Shown here in pieces: positions 33,782-42,230 of a DNA stretch of 64,000 nt. The notes beneath the pieces are model-generated. The model did not search any database and was not told the origin of the DNA. It saw only the letters and a list, made by a program, of their open reading frames with translations. Positions within the stretch are counted from its first letter, which is position 1; each line of letters opens with the position of its first letter. The translations under genes and the position numbers were made by a program. This DNA comes from Streptomyces sp. CCM_MD2014 (GTDB lineage Bacteria; Actinomycetota; Actinomycetes; Streptomycetales; Streptomycetaceae), in NCBI RefSeq assembly GCF_000772045.1, contig NZ_CP009754.1, forward strand, positions 1,054,001 through 1,118,000, in the 5' to 3' direction.

Positions 33782-34996
33782 TCAGATGCGCTCGACGACG
33801 GTGGCGATGCCCATGCCGCCGCCCACGCACAGGGTGGCCAGGCCGTAGCGCTTGTCCTGGCGCTCGAGTTCGTCGACGAGGGTGCCGAGGATCATCGCGC
33901 CGGTGGCGCCGAGGGGGTGGCCGAGAGCGATGGCGCCGCCGTTGACGTTCACCTTGTCCAGGGACAGGCCCATGTCCTTGACGAAACGCAGGACGACCGC
34001 GGCGAACGCCTCGTTGATCTCGACCAGGTCGATGTCGTCGATGGTCAGACCGGCCTTGGCGAGGGCCTTGCGGGTGGCCGGGGCCGGGCCGGTGAGCATG
34101 ATGGTGGGCTCGGAGCCGGAGACGGCGGCGGAGACGATCCGGGCGCGCGGCCGCAGACCGTAGCGGTCACCGACCTCCTTCGAACCGATGGCGACCAGGG
34201 AGGCGCCGTCGACGATGCCGGAGGAGTTGCCCGCGTGGTGGACGTGGTCGATCTTCTCGACCCAGTGGTACTTCTGCAGCGCGACGGCGTCGAACCCGCC
34301 CAGCTCGCCGATGTCGGCGAAGGACGGCTTGAGCTTCCCCAGCGAGTCCGCGGTGGTGCCGGGACGCGGGTGCTCGTCGCGGTCGAGGACGGTGAGACCG
34401 GCGCGGTCCCTCACCGGCACGACGGAGCGCTCGAAACGGCCCTCCTTCCAGGCGGTGGCCGCGCGCTCCTGGGACAGGGCCGCGTACTCGTCGACGTCGC
34501 GGCGCGAGAAGCCCTCGATGGTGGCGATCAGGTCGGCGCCGATGCCCTGCGGGACGAAGTTGGTGGCGAGGTTGGTCATCGGGTCGTTGAACCAGGCGCC
34601 GCCGTCGGAGGCCATCGGGACGCGGGACATGGACTCGACGCCGCCCGCGAGCACCAGGTCCTCCCAGCCGGAGCGGACCTTCGCGGCGGCCAGGTTGACG
34701 GCCTCCAGGCCCGAGGCGCAGAAGCGGTTCTCCTGGACGCCGGCCACGGTGTCCGGCAGCCCGGCGGCGATGGCCGCGATGCGCGCGATGTCGGAGCCCT
34801 GGTCGCCGACCGGGCCGACGACGCCGAGCACGATGTCGTCGACGGCGGCCGGGTCCAGGTCCGGGAAGCGGGCGCGGATCTCGTGGATGAGGCCGACGAC
34901 CAGGTCGACGGGCTTGGTGCCGTGCAGGGCGCCGTTCGCCTTGCCGCGTCCGCGCGGGGTGCGGATCGCGTCGTACACGTACGCTTCGGTGCTCAC
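33782..34996 (-). CDS. Acetyl-CoA C-acyltransferase (thiolase, FadA-like)
   Basis: This 404-aa thiolase cleaves 3-oxoacyl-CoA with CoA. The nucleophilic Cys is in [20 protein letters not shown]. The C-terminal signatures are [20 protein letters not shown] (catalytic His) and [14 protein letters not shown] (second Cys). The NEAFA loop is [16 protein letters not shown] chose GTG 34996, with AAAGG six nt upstream. An in-frame GTG at 35011 overlaps the stop of the CoA-transferase gene (GTGA). It forms an operon with the CaiB-like gene before it and the FadB-like gene after it. Confidence 0.95.
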   Translation of the reverse strand: MSTEAYVYDAIRTPRGRGKANGALHGTKPVDLVVGLIHEIRARFPDLDPAAVDDIVLGVVGPVGDQGSDIARIAAIAAGLPDTVAGVQENRFCASGLEAVNLAAAKVRSGWEDLVLAGGVESMSRVPMASDGGAWFNDPMTNLATNFVPQGIGADLIATIEGFSRRDVDEYAALSQERAATAWKEGRFERSVVPVRDRAGLTVLDRDEHPRPGTTADSLGKLKPSFADIGELGGFDAVALQKYHWVEKIDHVHHAGNSSGIVDGASLVAIGSKEVGDRYGLRPRARIVSAAVSGSEPTIMLTGPAPATRKALAKAGLTIDDIDLVEINEAFAAVVLRFVKDMGLSLDKVNVNGGAIALGHPLGATGAMILGTLVDELERQDKRYGLATLCVGGGMGIATVVERI

Positions 34997-35007
34997 TGGC
35001 AGGCCTT

Positions 35008-36195
35008 TCACTGAGGGTTGTGCACTGCGGGGTTCGGGAGGGACGCCCGGGGCGGGTCCTGCTCGCGGGGCAGGTCCCAGTCGCGGGCCACGGACTCGGC
35101 GCCGGCGCCGGGCAGGGCCGGCCCGGTGCGTACGGCGGTGGGGGTCGCGGAGAAGCGGGGCGCGGGGGCCGGCTGGGTGATGCCGCCGTGGTCGGTGAAG
35201 GTGGAGCGGGCGGCGAGGTGCGGATGGTGCGGGGCCTCGCGCAGCGACAGGACGGGCGCCGTGCAGGCGTCGGAGCCGGCGAAGACGGCCGTCCACTCGT
35301 CCCGGGTACGGGACTTGAACCGGGCTGCGACGGCCTCGCGCAGCTCGGGCCAGCGGGACACGTCGTCGCGGGCCGGTGCGAGGCCGGGGATGCCGAGCAG
35401 CCGCATGAACTCGGCGTAGAACTGCGGCTCGAGCGCGCCGACCGCCATGTGGCGGCCGTCGGCGGTCTCGTAGGTGCCGTAGAAGGGGCAGCCGCCGTCG
35501 AGGAGGTTGGCGCCGCGCCGGTCCTGCCAGCCGCCCGCCGCGAGCATGCCGTGGATCATCGAGGAGAGGTGGGCGGTGCCGTCGACGATCGCGGCGTCCA
35601 CGACCTGGCCGGTGCCGCTCGCGCGCGCGTGGTGCAGGGCGGCGAGGACGCCGACGACCAGGTAGAGGGAGCCGCCGGCGTAGTCGCCGAGGAGGTTGGC
35701 GGGGGCGGGCGGCGGTGCGTCGGGGGCGCCGATCATGCCGAGGGCGCCGGTGAGGGCGATGTACCCGATGTCGTGCCCGGCGCGCTGGGCGAGCGGGCCT
35801 TCCTGGCCCCAGCCGGTCATGCGGCCGTAGACGAGGCGGGGGTTGCGGGCGTGGCAGTCCCCCGGGCCCACGCCGAGCCGTTCGGCGACGCCGGGGCGGT
35901 AGCCCTCGATCAGGACGTCGGCGCGTTCGGCGAGGTCGAGGACGCGGGCGGGGCCGTCCGGCGCCTTGAGGTCGACGACGACGGAGCGCTTGTTGCGGTT
36001 GGTGACGTCGTGGGCGGGATCGATCCCGAGTCCGGGACCGCCGGGACGGTCGACGCGCACGACGTCGGCGCCCAGGTCGCCCAGGAGCATGGCGGCGAAG
36101 GGTCCGGGACCGATGCCGGCCAGTTCCACCACGCGCACGCCGGTGAGCGGGCCGTCGGCGCCCGGCGTCCGCGTCGGGGTCTTCGCTTGCGGCAT
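35008..36195 (-). CDS. CaiB/BaiF family CoA-transferase (alpha-methylacyl-CoA racemase-like)
   Basis: The 395-aa family III CoA-transferase has [20 protein letters not shown] then [20 protein letters not shown], followed by [15 protein letters not shown] and [19 protein letters not shown]. These are typical of AMACR-like members. The key Asp/Glu segment is [20 protein letters not shown]. It could epimerise 2-methyl-branched acyl-CoA so that beta-oxidation can proceed, which suits the iso/anteiso-rich and methyl-branched fatty acids of Streptomyces. ATG with a G-rich ribosome site. A good promoter lies upstream. It is the first gene of the fatty-acid operon. Confidence 0.92.
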   Translation of the reverse strand: MPQAKTPTRTPGADGPLTGVRVVELAGIGPGPFAAMLLGDLGADVVRVDRPGGPGLGIDPAHDVTNRNKRSVVVDLKAPDGPARVLDLAERADVLIEGYRPGVAERLGVGPGDCHARNPRLVYGRMTGWGQEGPLAQRAGHDIGYIALTGALGMIGAPDAPPPAPANLLGDYAGGSLYLVVGVLAALHHARASGTGQVVDAAIVDGTAHLSSMIHGMLAAGGWQDRRGANLLDGGCPFYGTYETADGRHMAVGALEPQFYAEFMRLLGIPGLAPARDDVSRWPELREAVAARFKSRTRDEWTAVFAGSDACTAPVLSLREAPHHPHLAARSTFTDHGGITQPAPAPRFSATPTAVRTGPALPGAGAESVARDWDLPREQDPPRASLPNPAVHNPQ

Positions 36196-36236
36196 GCAGC
36201 CCCCAGCTCTGTGACACAACCGATGTAACACCAGTG

Positions 36237-36265
36237 ATGCTAAGAACGTGTTCCACTGGACACAA
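36237..36265 (-). promoter_or_regulatory. Promoter of the beta-oxidation operon with an internal palindrome
   Basis: On the minus strand, TTGTGT (36265-36260) and TAGCAT (36242-36237) are 17 bp apart. The spacer contains GTGTTCCACTGGACAC (36248-36263, plus strand), a 16-bp imperfect palindrome. CCAGTG/CACTGG arms flank the -10. Repression by a fatty-acid regulator is plausible. Confidence 0.55.
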
Positions 36266-36402
36266 GACCCGGGCGAGCAAGCGCTTAGCCAATTGTGGTC
36301 GAGGCGCCTCGCCGGGCCGCGCGCTCCTCACGCTAGCCTCAGCCACCGGCAACGGCGCGTGCTGCGGGCCCAGGGGTTGCCGACGGGTGACGGAGGGATG
36401 TC

Positions 36403-37581
36403 ATGAGCAGGCTGAAGGCGGCCGACCGGCCGTACGACATCGTGCTGTTCGGGGCCACGGGTTTCGTCGGCGAACTGACGGCGGAGTACCTCGCCGCGCA
36501 CGCGCCCGAGGGGCTGCGCTGGGCGATCGCCGGCCGCGGCGAGGACAAGCTGCGCCGCCTGCGCGACCGGTTGCCGGCCGCGGCGGACGTCGGCGTACTG
36601 CTCGCGGACGTGGCCGATCCGGACTCGCTGCGCGAACTCGCCGCGCAGGCGCGCGTGGTCGCCACGACCGTCGGCCCCTACGTCCGCCACGGCGACGCTC
36701 TGGTCGCCGCCTGCGCGGACGCCGGGACGGACTACCTCGACCTCACCGGGGAGCCCGAGTTCGTGGACCTGACGTACGTGCGCCACGACGCCCGCGCACG
36801 GGAGACCGGCGCCCGGCTGGTGCACGCCTGCGGCTTCGACTCCGTCCCGCACGACCTCGGCGTGCACTTCACCGTGGGGCAGCTGCCGGAGGGAGTGCCG
36901 CTGACCGTGGACGGTTTCGTGCGCGTCGGCGCCGCCTTCTCGGGCGGAACGCTCGCCTCCGCGCTGGGCCAGTTCGCGCGGGGGCGCCAACTGCGGGCCG
37001 CCGCGCTGGAACGCCGGCGGCACGAGCCGCGGCTGGTGGGCCGCCGCGTGGCGACGCCGACGGGGGCGCCGCGGTTCGCCGGGGAGGTCGGCGCGTGGGC
37101 GCTGCCGCTGCCGACCGTGGACGCGCAGATCGTGCGCCGGTCCGCGAAGGCCCTGGACCGCTACGGACCGGACTTCCGCTACCGCCACTACGCGGCCGTG
37201 CGGCGGCTGCCCGTCGCGGTGGGCGGGGTGGCGGCGGTGGCCGCGCTGGTGGCGGCGGCCCAGGTGCCGCCGGTACGGCGCCGGCTGTCCGGCCGGCTCG
37301 CGCCGGGCGAGGGACCGAGCGCCGAACGGCGGGCGCGGAGCTGGTTCTCGGTCCGCTTCGTGGGCGAGGGCGGCGGCCGGAAGGTGTTCACCGAGGTGTC
37401 CGGCGGCGATCCCGGGTACGACGAGACGGCCAAGATGTTCGCCGAGGCGGCGCTGTGCCTGGCCCTCGACACCCTGCCGGTGACGGCCGGGCAGGTCACG
37501 ACGGCCGTGGCGATGGGCGAGGCGCTGACCGAGCGGCTGCGGGCGGCGGGCATCGGGTTCCGGGTGGCCGCGAGCCGCTGA
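36403..37581 (+). CDS. Saccharopine dehydrogenase-like / trans-acting enoyl reductase family protein
   Basis: The 392-aa protein starts with a Rossmann loop, YDIVLFGATGFVGELTAEYL, then RWAIAGRGEDKLRRL. It continues VVATTVGPYVRHGDALVAAC and DYLDLTGEPEFVDLTYVRHD. A hydrophobic segment VAVGGVAAVAALVAAAQVP near 270 suggests membrane contact. Mycobacterial relatives (Rv2449c/Rv2953 group) include the trans-acting enoyl reductase of phthiocerol and phenolglycolipid synthesis. That role is not implied here, as no polyketide synthase is nearby. Divergent from the fatty-acid operon with a 207-bp gap. Confidence 0.87.
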   Translation: MSRLKAADRPYDIVLFGATGFVGELTAEYLAAHAPEGLRWAIAGRGEDKLRRLRDRLPAAADVGVLLADVADPDSLRELAAQARVVATTVGPYVRHGDALVAACADAGTDYLDLTGEPEFVDLTYVRHDARARETGARLVHACGFDSVPHDLGVHFTVGQLPEGVPLTVDGFVRVGAAFSGGTLASALGQFARGRQLRAAALERRRHEPRLVGRRVATPTGAPRFAGEVGAWALPLPTVDAQIVRRSAKALDRYGPDFRYRHYAAVRRLPVAVGGVAAVAALVAAAQVPPVRRRLSGRLAPGEGPSAERRARSWFSVRFVGEGGGRKVFTEVSGGDPGYDETAKMFAEAALCLALDTLPVTAGQVTTAVAMGEALTERLRAAGIGFRVAASR

Positions 37582-37603
37582 AGGACCCCGCGAGGCGGTC
37601 GGA

Positions 37604-37634
37604 GGCCGGGTCCACAGGCCGTGTCTACCCGGCC
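37604..37634. terminator. Convergent terminator hairpin
   Basis: GGCCGGGT (37604-37611) and ACCCGGCC (37627-37634) pair perfectly. The right arm overlaps the last codons of the minus-strand small gene. Confidence 0.5.
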
Positions 37635-37771
37635 CACGCGGCGATCGTGCAGATCATCCCGCCCATCCAGGCCAGCCCCGCACCCACCGCCAGCACGAGG
37701 CCCGCGACCACGGCCCGCTCGACGGGCCGGCCGGGATCGCCCGAGTTCTTGGGTGCACGGTGTGTCGTCAT
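37625..37771 (-). CDS. Small single-pass membrane protein (48 aa, possibly MmpA/MmpB-like)
   Basis: It encodes MTTHRAPKNSGDPGRPVERA followed by VVAGLVLAVGAGLAWMGGMI and a short end, so a hydrophilic N terminus and one transmembrane helix. The MTxHRAPK...PxExAxxAGLVLA...WxGGMxxT pattern resembles small Streptomyces proteins annotated as morphogenic membrane proteins MmpA/MmpB. I recall that name but cannot verify it. CAGGG and GGG lie upstream of the ATG. Convergent with the enoyl-reductase-like gene. Confidence 0.7.
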   Translation of the reverse strand: MTTHRAPKNSGDPGRPVERAVVAGLVLAVGAGLAWMGGMICTIAAWAG

Positions 37772-37940
37772 GCCGCCCACCCTGCCGGTGCGGCGGGATG
37801 CGGCACATCCGTACGGGTACTCAGACCCGGCTGAGCCCCCGAACCGCACGATTTGAGACTTCTCGTGCACTCCCCTCCACGCGAGCAGGCCCAGTGTGCG
37901 GCGAAGTGCCAAATAGGACTTCAATGAAACCCTTGAAGGC

Positions 37941-38135
37941 ATGAAGTTCCTTCTCGAAGTCACCATGGACGACGGCGCGCTCGCCGAGGACCCCGCGGGT
38001 GAACTGCAGCGGATCCTGCGGTACTGGGGCGGCAACCTGAAGCACTACGGCATGAGGCCCGGAGACGGCTCCGCGGTCTACGACTCGGCCTACCGGGAGG
38101 TGGGCCGCTGGAGCATCGAGGGTCAGGCCGGATAG
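37941..38135 (+). CDS. Small conserved hypothetical protein (64 aa)
   Basis: It starts MKFLLEVTMDDGALAEDPAG and continues ELQRILRYWGGNLKHYGMRP. It is acidic at first, with a GDGSAVYDSAYREVGRWSIE end. GAAGG precedes the ATG. Codon bias is typical. There is no membrane segment or signal. The beta-hairpin to helix look (MKFLLEV...VYDSAYREVGRWSI) recalls small ferredoxin-like folds, but I cannot name a function. Its last 13 bases overlap the convergent nfi gene. Confidence 0.72.
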   Translation: MKFLLEVTMDDGALAEDPAGELQRILRYWGGNLKHYGMRPGDGSAVYDSAYREVGRWSIEGQAG

Positions 38136-38824
38136 GCGGCCGTCCGCAGGGCCGCGCGGCACAGCGCGTCGGCCCTGCGGGTGGTCTCCGGCAGCCGGTA
38201 GGCGGGCGTCAGGGCCAGCGTGTGGGCGCAGGCGTTGCCGAGGCTCACCCGGTGCCCGACGGAGACGAACACCGGCTTCACGGCGTCGCGGGTCCGCACC
38301 GCACGCCCGACCTCCTCGGTGCCGGCGAGCAGCGGGGAGGTACTGCCGCGCGGGGCGTCCGGGTCGTCGTACGTGAAGGTGAACGGGTTCTTGGCCACGC
38401 CGATCGTGGGCAGGCCGGTGAGGACGCCCAGGTGGCTCGCGAGGCCGAAGCGGCGCGGGTGGGCCAGGCCGTACCCGTCGCACACCACCAGGCCGGGCGG
38501 GCAGGGCAGCGCCTCCAGGGCGGCGAGCACGGTCGGGATCTCCCGGAAGGCGAGCAGACCGGGCACGTAGGGGAAGGAGATCCGCCCGACGGCCGTGGCC
38601 TCGGCGACGACGGCGAGGGTCGCGGCGTCCAGCACGACGGCGGCCGCCGCGACGACGTCGCGTTCGTCGTCGTAAGCGACGTCCACGCCGGTCACCCGGC
38701 CGGTGCCGGGCGGCGGTCCGGGCTCGTCGAGCACCACGCGGGCGCGCAGTTCGTCCTGGACTGCGCGGGCCCGTTCCTCGGTCGCCGGCCAGTCGGCGGG
38801 GATCTGCACGGTCGCGGTCGTCAT
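38123..38824 (-). CDS. nfi: Endonuclease V
   Basis: The 233-aa enzyme nicks DNA one base 3' of deoxyinosine and starts alternative excision repair. Catalytic aspartates are in VTGVDVAYDDERD and LVVCDGYGLAHPRRFGLASH. FPYVPGLLAFREIPTVLAAL carries the conserved Glu/PYxPG wedge motif, and TIGVAKNPF is the Lys-containing strand. ATG is 10 nt after a TAGGCT -10, so the leader is about four bases. Divergent from a YciI gene with only 42 bp between starts. Confidence 0.95.
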   Translation of the reverse strand: MTTATVQIPADWPATEERARAVQDELRARVVLDEPGPPPGTGRVTGVDVAYDDERDVVAAAAVVLDAATLAVVAEATAVGRISFPYVPGLLAFREIPTVLAALEALPCPPGLVVCDGYGLAHPRRFGLASHLGVLTGLPTIGVAKNPFTFTYDDPDAPRGSTSPLLAGTEEVGRAVRTRDAVKPVFVSVGHRVSLGNACAHTLALTPAYRLPETTRRADALCRAALRTAAYPA

Positions 38825-38834
38825 GGTGGCCGCA

Positions 38835-38859
38835 AGCCTACGGCAGCCCCGAGTAGGCT
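38835..38859. promoter_or_regulatory. Back-to-back promoters of nfi and yciI-like gene
   Basis: AGCCTA (38835-38840) and TAGGCT (38854-38859) are mirror images 13 bp apart. Each reads as a -10 TAGGCT for the gene on its side. The starts lie 10 nt (nfi) and 7 nt (YciI-like) beyond, so both mRNAs should be leaderless or nearly so. Confidence 0.6.
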
Positions 38860-38866
38860 CACGATC

Positions 38867-39166
38867 ATGTTCGTACTGGAGCTGTCCTACACCGCCCCGC
38901 TCGAAGCCGTCGACGCCGTGCTGGAGGAGCACGTGGCCTGGCTCGACGGACTGTACGAGGAAGGCGTGTTCCTGGCGTCCGGGCGCAAGGAGCCCCGCGA
39001 CGGCGGGGTGATCCTCGCCGTCGCGGGGGACCGTGCGCGGATCGAGGAGATCACCGCGGGCGACCCGTTCGTCAGGGCCGGCGTGTGCGCGTACCGCGTC
39101 ACCGAGTTCGTCGCCACGAAGACGGCGCCCGCGCTGGAACGCTACCGGGAAACGCTCGCCCGGTAG
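38867..39166 (+). CDS. YciI family protein
   Basis: The 99-aa protein begins MFVLELSYTAPLEAVDAVLE followed by EHVAWLDGLYEEGVFLASGR, the YciI ferredoxin-like fold with conserved His22 and Asp26-type residues. ITAGDPFVRAGVCAYRVTEF is the usual DPF segment. YCII proteins bind small molecules or act as muconolactone-isomerase-like enzymes; a substrate cannot be assigned. No ribosome site is present, consistent with a leaderless start. Confidence 0.92.
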   Translation: MFVLELSYTAPLEAVDAVLEEHVAWLDGLYEEGVFLASGRKEPRDGGVILAVAGDRARIEEITAGDPFVRAGVCAYRVTEFVATKTAPALERYRETLAR

Positions 39167-39173
39167 CCCCGGC

Positions 39174-39503
39174 TCACTTGCCGAGCGCCTGGCGCAGCTC
39201 GCCCTTGTTCATGCTGGAACGGCCGTGGACGTCACGGCGCTTGGCCTCCTGGTACAGCTGGTCGTAGGTGGGTCCCTGAGGCCCCTGCCGGTTCCCGGAC
39301 CGCTGGCCGCCACGCTTGCTCGGCGACTTGTCCTGCGTGGACGTGCGGCTGGCGGTCTTCGACTCGCCGGACTGCGCGCGCTCCTTGTTCACCGTGCGCG
39401 CCGCGATCTCCTTGGCGCGGCCGGTGCTCTCGCCGCGGTCCTTCGCGCTCTTCTTGATGTGCTCGTACTGCCGCTCCCGTTTGGAGCTGGAACCGCTCGG
39501 CAT
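39174..39503 (-). CDS. Basic protein with Rho N-terminal-like domain (annotated elsewhere as plasmid stabilization protein)
   Basis: The 109-aa, Lys/Arg/Ser-rich protein has a disordered first two thirds (SSSKRERQYEHIKKSAKDRG then TGRAKEIAARTVNKERAQSG). It ends with a small helical SAP/Rho-N-like unit, YDQLYQEAKRRDVHGRSSMN then KGELRQALGK. That unit usually binds nucleic acid. Homologues carry the label plasmid stabilization protein, but nothing here shows a plasmid role. Convergent with the YciI-like gene, 7 bp apart. Confidence 0.82.
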   Translation of the reverse strand: MPSGSSSKRERQYEHIKKSAKDRGESTGRAKEIAARTVNKERAQSGESKTASRTSTQDKSPSKRGGQRSGNRQGPQGPTYDQLYQEAKRRDVHGRSSMNKGELRQALGK

Positions 39504-39586
39504 GTCCGCTCACTTCCTCTCGCGTACGGCTCACGTACAGCGAACGGTTACCCACGTTACGGACAAACACCCCGCCCCGCCCGGCG

Positions 39587-40702
39587 TCAGCGCTCCAGCC
39601 GGGCGACCCGGCCCTGCTCGCCCGCGGCCCAACAGCCCAGGTCCGGGGTGCAGTCCACGGTGTCGTAGGACCCGGTGTCGACGGTGCGCCAGGTGCGGCC
39701 GCCGTCCGTGGTGAGGTCGGTGCCGGCGGGGCCCACGGTGAGGGCGGCGGTGCGGCTGTGCGGGAGCCAGGCGACGCCGGAGCGGTAGGCCGGCGGCGGC
39801 CGGTCGGCGGGGCGCCAGGTGCGGCCGGCGTCGGCGGTCCGGGCGGCGGCCCGCGGGGAGGCCTGCTCGGGGCGGTAGTCGCCGCCGACGGCGAGGCCGT
39901 GGGCGCGGTCGCGGAAGGCGAGGGCGAAGACGCCGCGGGCGGGGTCGCCGGCCGGGATCGGGGCGTCGGCGGCCGTCCAGGTGAGCCCGCGGTCGGCGGA
40001 GTGCAGCACGCGCGCGTGGGCGGCCCCGCCGGTGGCGAGCCACACGTCCCTCGGCCCGGCCGAGACCAGGCACTGGCCGCTGGCCGCGAACCCGGCCTCC
40101 CCCGGCTGAGCGGCCGGCATCCCGGCGTCGGGCAGCACCTTCCACGAGCGGCCGCCGTCACTCGTCGACAGGATGCGGAACTTCCCGTCCACCGGGTCGC
40201 TCATGGCGAGGCCGTGCCGGCGGTCGAAGAAGGTGAGGCAGTCGTAGAAGGCCCGCGCGTCGGTGTTGCGGAAGGACTCGGTCCAGGTCGCCCCGCCGTC
40301 GTCGGTGCGGTACACCCGGGACGCCTCGCCCTCGCCGATGGACAGGGCGACGGCCCGGCGGGCGTCGAAGGCCTCGATGTCCCTGAACTCCAGTTCGCCG
40401 GCGCCGGGCGGGGAGACGTCGCGCCAGGTGTCGCCGCCGTCGGTGGTGCGCAGGACCGTGCCCCCGGTGCCGGCCACCCAGGCGGTGTGCCGGCTGACGG
40501 CGGCCAGCCCGCGGAACCGGACGTCGGAGACCCCGGTGTCCTTCACGTCCCACTGCGGCCGCTGGTGCGCCTGGGCGGGTACGGCCGTCAGCGCGGCCAG
40601 CGCCGCCGCGCAGACCGCCCCCGCGAGCGCCACCCGCCCCGTACGCCTGCCGCCGGCTCGAACGGGCCGTACCGTGCGTCGCGTGCTTCCCAAGCGCCTC
40701 AT
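39587..40702 (-). CDS. Secreted YCF48/BNR-repeat beta-propeller protein
   Basis: The 371-aa protein has an Arg-rich N terminus and a signal peptide (VALAGAVCAAALAALTAVPA, cleavage near AQAHQ). At least five propeller blades carry the Asp-box-like S/T-x-DGGxTW unit: TTDGGDTWRDVS, TDDGGATWTESF, TSDGGRSWKVLP, SADRGLTWTAAD, TADAGRTWRPAD and TTDGGRTWRTVD. YCF48 proteins assist photosystem assembly in plants, but bacterial secreted members are of unknown role and often called oxidoreductases. A TAGCTT -10 ends 8 nt before the ATG, so a nearly leaderless mRNA is likely. Confidence 0.87.
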   Translation of the reverse strand: MRRLGSTRRTVRPVRAGGRRTGRVALAGAVCAAALAALTAVPAQAHQRPQWDVKDTGVSDVRFRGLAAVSRHTAWVAGTGGTVLRTTDGGDTWRDVSPPGAGELEFRDIEAFDARRAVALSIGEGEASRVYRTDDGGATWTESFRNTDARAFYDCLTFFDRRHGLAMSDPVDGKFRILSTSDGGRSWKVLPDAGMPAAQPGEAGFAASGQCLVSAGPRDVWLATGGAAHARVLHSADRGLTWTAADAPIPAGDPARGVFALAFRDRAHGLAVGGDYRPEQASPRAAARTADAGRTWRPADRPPPAYRSGVAWLPHSRTAALTVGPAGTDLTTDGGRTWRTVDTGSYDTVDCTPDLGCWAAGEQGRVARLER

Positions 40703-40803
40703 GGCGGGCGAAGCTAGCCCACCGTCCGGACGCCGTCCAGAGGGCGCCGGCCGGCGCCGGCCGGTGCCGCCCGCCACGCGCGCGTGGCACACGAGTGCCG
40801 CAA

Positions 40804-40819
40804 GTGCCCTTCGGGGCAC
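40804..40819. other. UUCG-type hairpin
   Basis: GTGCCC and GGGCAC pair around a TTCG tetraloop, a very stable small hairpin. It lies between the propeller gene and ssgD and is not next to a stop codon, so its role is unclear. Confidence 0.4.
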
Positions 40820-40865
40820 GCGGGGAGAGCCGTGTCACTCCCGGGTCGCCCCGGGCATGAACGCG

Positions 40866-40881
40866 GTGACAGAGGTCACTC
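40866..40881. promoter_or_regulatory. Candidate Crp site upstream of ssgD
   Basis: GTGACAGAGGTCACTC has the perfect arms GTGAC/GTCAC around AGAG and fits the S. coelicolor Crp pattern GTG-N6-G-N-CAC-N-C as I recall it. It lies 100 bp before ssgD and 160 bp before the divergent propeller gene. Confidence 0.45.
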
Positions 40882-40980
40882 GCTCGTCGTGTGCACGGAT
40901 GGGCTGATTCCGACGTCTCTTCCAGTGCCCGGCCCGCACCACCTCCGAAGCCCGTCCAGCCGTCACGAGGGAGCAAGGCG

Positions 40981-41397
40981 TTGTCCACCGTCATCGAGCA
41001 GCCCGTCGAGGCGCGTCTCGTCGCCGCCGCGCCGCGTATGCCGAGCATCCCCGCCACCCTGCGCTACGACCGCACCGACCCGTTCGCGGTCCGCATGACC
41101 TTCCCCGCCCCGGCCACCCTCGAGGGCGTGGAGGTCTGCTGGACCTTCTCCCGCGAGCTGCTGATCGCCGGGATGCGGGAGCCGAACGGCCACGGCGACG
41201 TCCGGGTGCGCCCGTACGGGTACGACCGCACCGTGCTGGAGTTCCACGCGCCCGAGGGCACCGCCGTGATCCATGTGCGCTCGGGCGAGCTGCGCCGGTT
41301 CCTGAGTGCCACCGGCGAGCTGGTGCCGGTGGGTCTGGAGCATCTTCAACTGGATCTGGACCACGACCTGGCGGAGCTGATGCGCGGGAGCTGCTGA
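40981..41397 (+). CDS. ssgD: SsgA-like sporulation/cell wall regulator SsgD
   Basis: The 138-aa SsgA-like protein has IPATLRYDRTDPFAVRMTFP, VCWTFSRELLIAGMREPNGH and VRVRPYGYDRTVLEFHAPEG, the family core. These proteins steer septum and wall synthesis in Streptomyces. The ssgD name follows its position next to the GPP34 and ABC-F genes, as at SCO6722, and its ending QLDLDHDLAELMRGSC. Start is TTG with GAGGGAG upstream. An in-frame GTG 30 codons earlier is less likely. Confidence 0.9.
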   Translation: MSTVIEQPVEARLVAAAPRMPSIPATLRYDRTDPFAVRMTFPAPATLEGVEVCWTFSRELLIAGMREPNGHGDVRVRPYGYDRTVLEFHAPEGTAVIHVRSGELRRFLSATGELVPVGLEHLQLDLDHDLAELMRGSC

Positions 41398-41417
41398 CCG
41401 GCCGGCCGCCCGGCCGG
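41398..41417. terminator. Terminator after ssgD
   Basis: CCGGCCGG (41398-41405) and CCGGCCGG (41410-41417) flank a CCGC loop, starting on the base after the ssgD stop and lying between convergent genes. Confidence 0.65.
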
Positions 41418-41435
41418 ATCCGCGGCGGCGGACCC

Positions 41436-42110
41436 TCAGCCCGCCGACGCCGGCGCCTGCGCCCGCGTGGTCTCGTCGCTCACCGCGCCCCGGAGTTCGC
41501 CCACGATCTTCCGCATGCCGGGGGCCGCGCTCCCGCACCGCGCGGTCAGCTCCGCGATCCGGTCCCGGCCGCGCGCTCCGCTCCCCCAGCCCTCCGGGAC
41601 GCCCAGCCCGGCGGCGGCCGCCAGCACCGCCATGGCCGCGTCCCGCTCGGACACCTCCCCGGCCGGCCGCGGCCCCTGCACGACCTGCCGTGCCTCCTCG
41701 CGCAGCGCCCGCGCCACGGCGGCCCGCGCGAGCACGTGGTCCACGGACGGGAACACGCCGAGCACGCGCCTCTTCTCGGCCCTCACGTACCCCTCGGCGA
41801 CGAGTTGCTCCCGCACGGCGTCGTAGGTGACCCGGGCGTACAGCCGCACCCATGTGCGCCACCGGCGCGGCATCGACTCGCGGACGAGCTCCAGCAGGCC
41901 GTCGAGGACCGCGTCCCCGGTGCGGGAGTCCAGGTCGGCGGGCGTGGCGATGCCCTCGTCGTCGGTGAGCAGACCGCGCCGGGCCAGTTCGGTGAGCGCG
42001 CCGGCGCGCACCAGGTGGTGGACCCGGCCGGAGTCGGCGGCCGTGGACCGCGCGGGGTCCCAGGCCAGCAGGCAGAGCCGGGCCGGCAGTGAGAGCGAGC
42101 CGTTGGGCAC
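41436..42110 (-). CDS. GPP34 (Golgi phosphoprotein 3-like) family protein
   Basis: The 224-aa protein begins VPNGSLSLPARLCLLAWDPA and continues HHLVRAGALTELARRGLLTD. It is helix-rich, with RRWRTWVRLYARVTYDAVRE and LVAEGYVRAEKRRVLGVFPS, the features of GPP34. The eukaryotic family member binds phosphatidylinositol-4-phosphate. Streptomyces has many paralogues with no settled role. GTG with GAGGAGG at 5 nt. Its start region is divergent from the promoter of the ABC-F gene. Confidence 0.87.
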   Translation of the reverse strand: MPNGSLSLPARLCLLAWDPARSTAADSGRVHHLVRAGALTELARRGLLTDDEGIATPADLDSRTGDAVLDGLLELVRESMPRRWRTWVRLYARVTYDAVREQLVAEGYVRAEKRRVLGVFPSVDHVLARAAVARALREEARQVVQGPRPAGEVSERDAAMAVLAAAAGLGVPEGWGSGARGRDRIAELTARCGSAAPGMRKIVGELRGAVSDETTRAQAPASAG

Positions 42111-42164
42111 GGGGGCCTCCTCGGGCCGTGGAGCGAGTCGGTGTCCGGGTCCCGGGTAAACGCG

Positions 42165-42193
42165 TTGACAGGCCACCGGGTCTCTCTTAAGTT
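42165..42193 (+). promoter_or_regulatory. Vegetative promoter of the tiaA-like gene
   Basis: TTGACA (42165-42170) and TAAGTT (42188-42193) are 17 bp apart, close to the HrdB consensus. The start of transcription should be near 42200, about 233 nt before the ABC-F start codon. Confidence 0.8.
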
Positions 42194-42230
42194 CAATACC
42201 GCTTCTGTTGCCGCCGATTGGAGAAGGACG

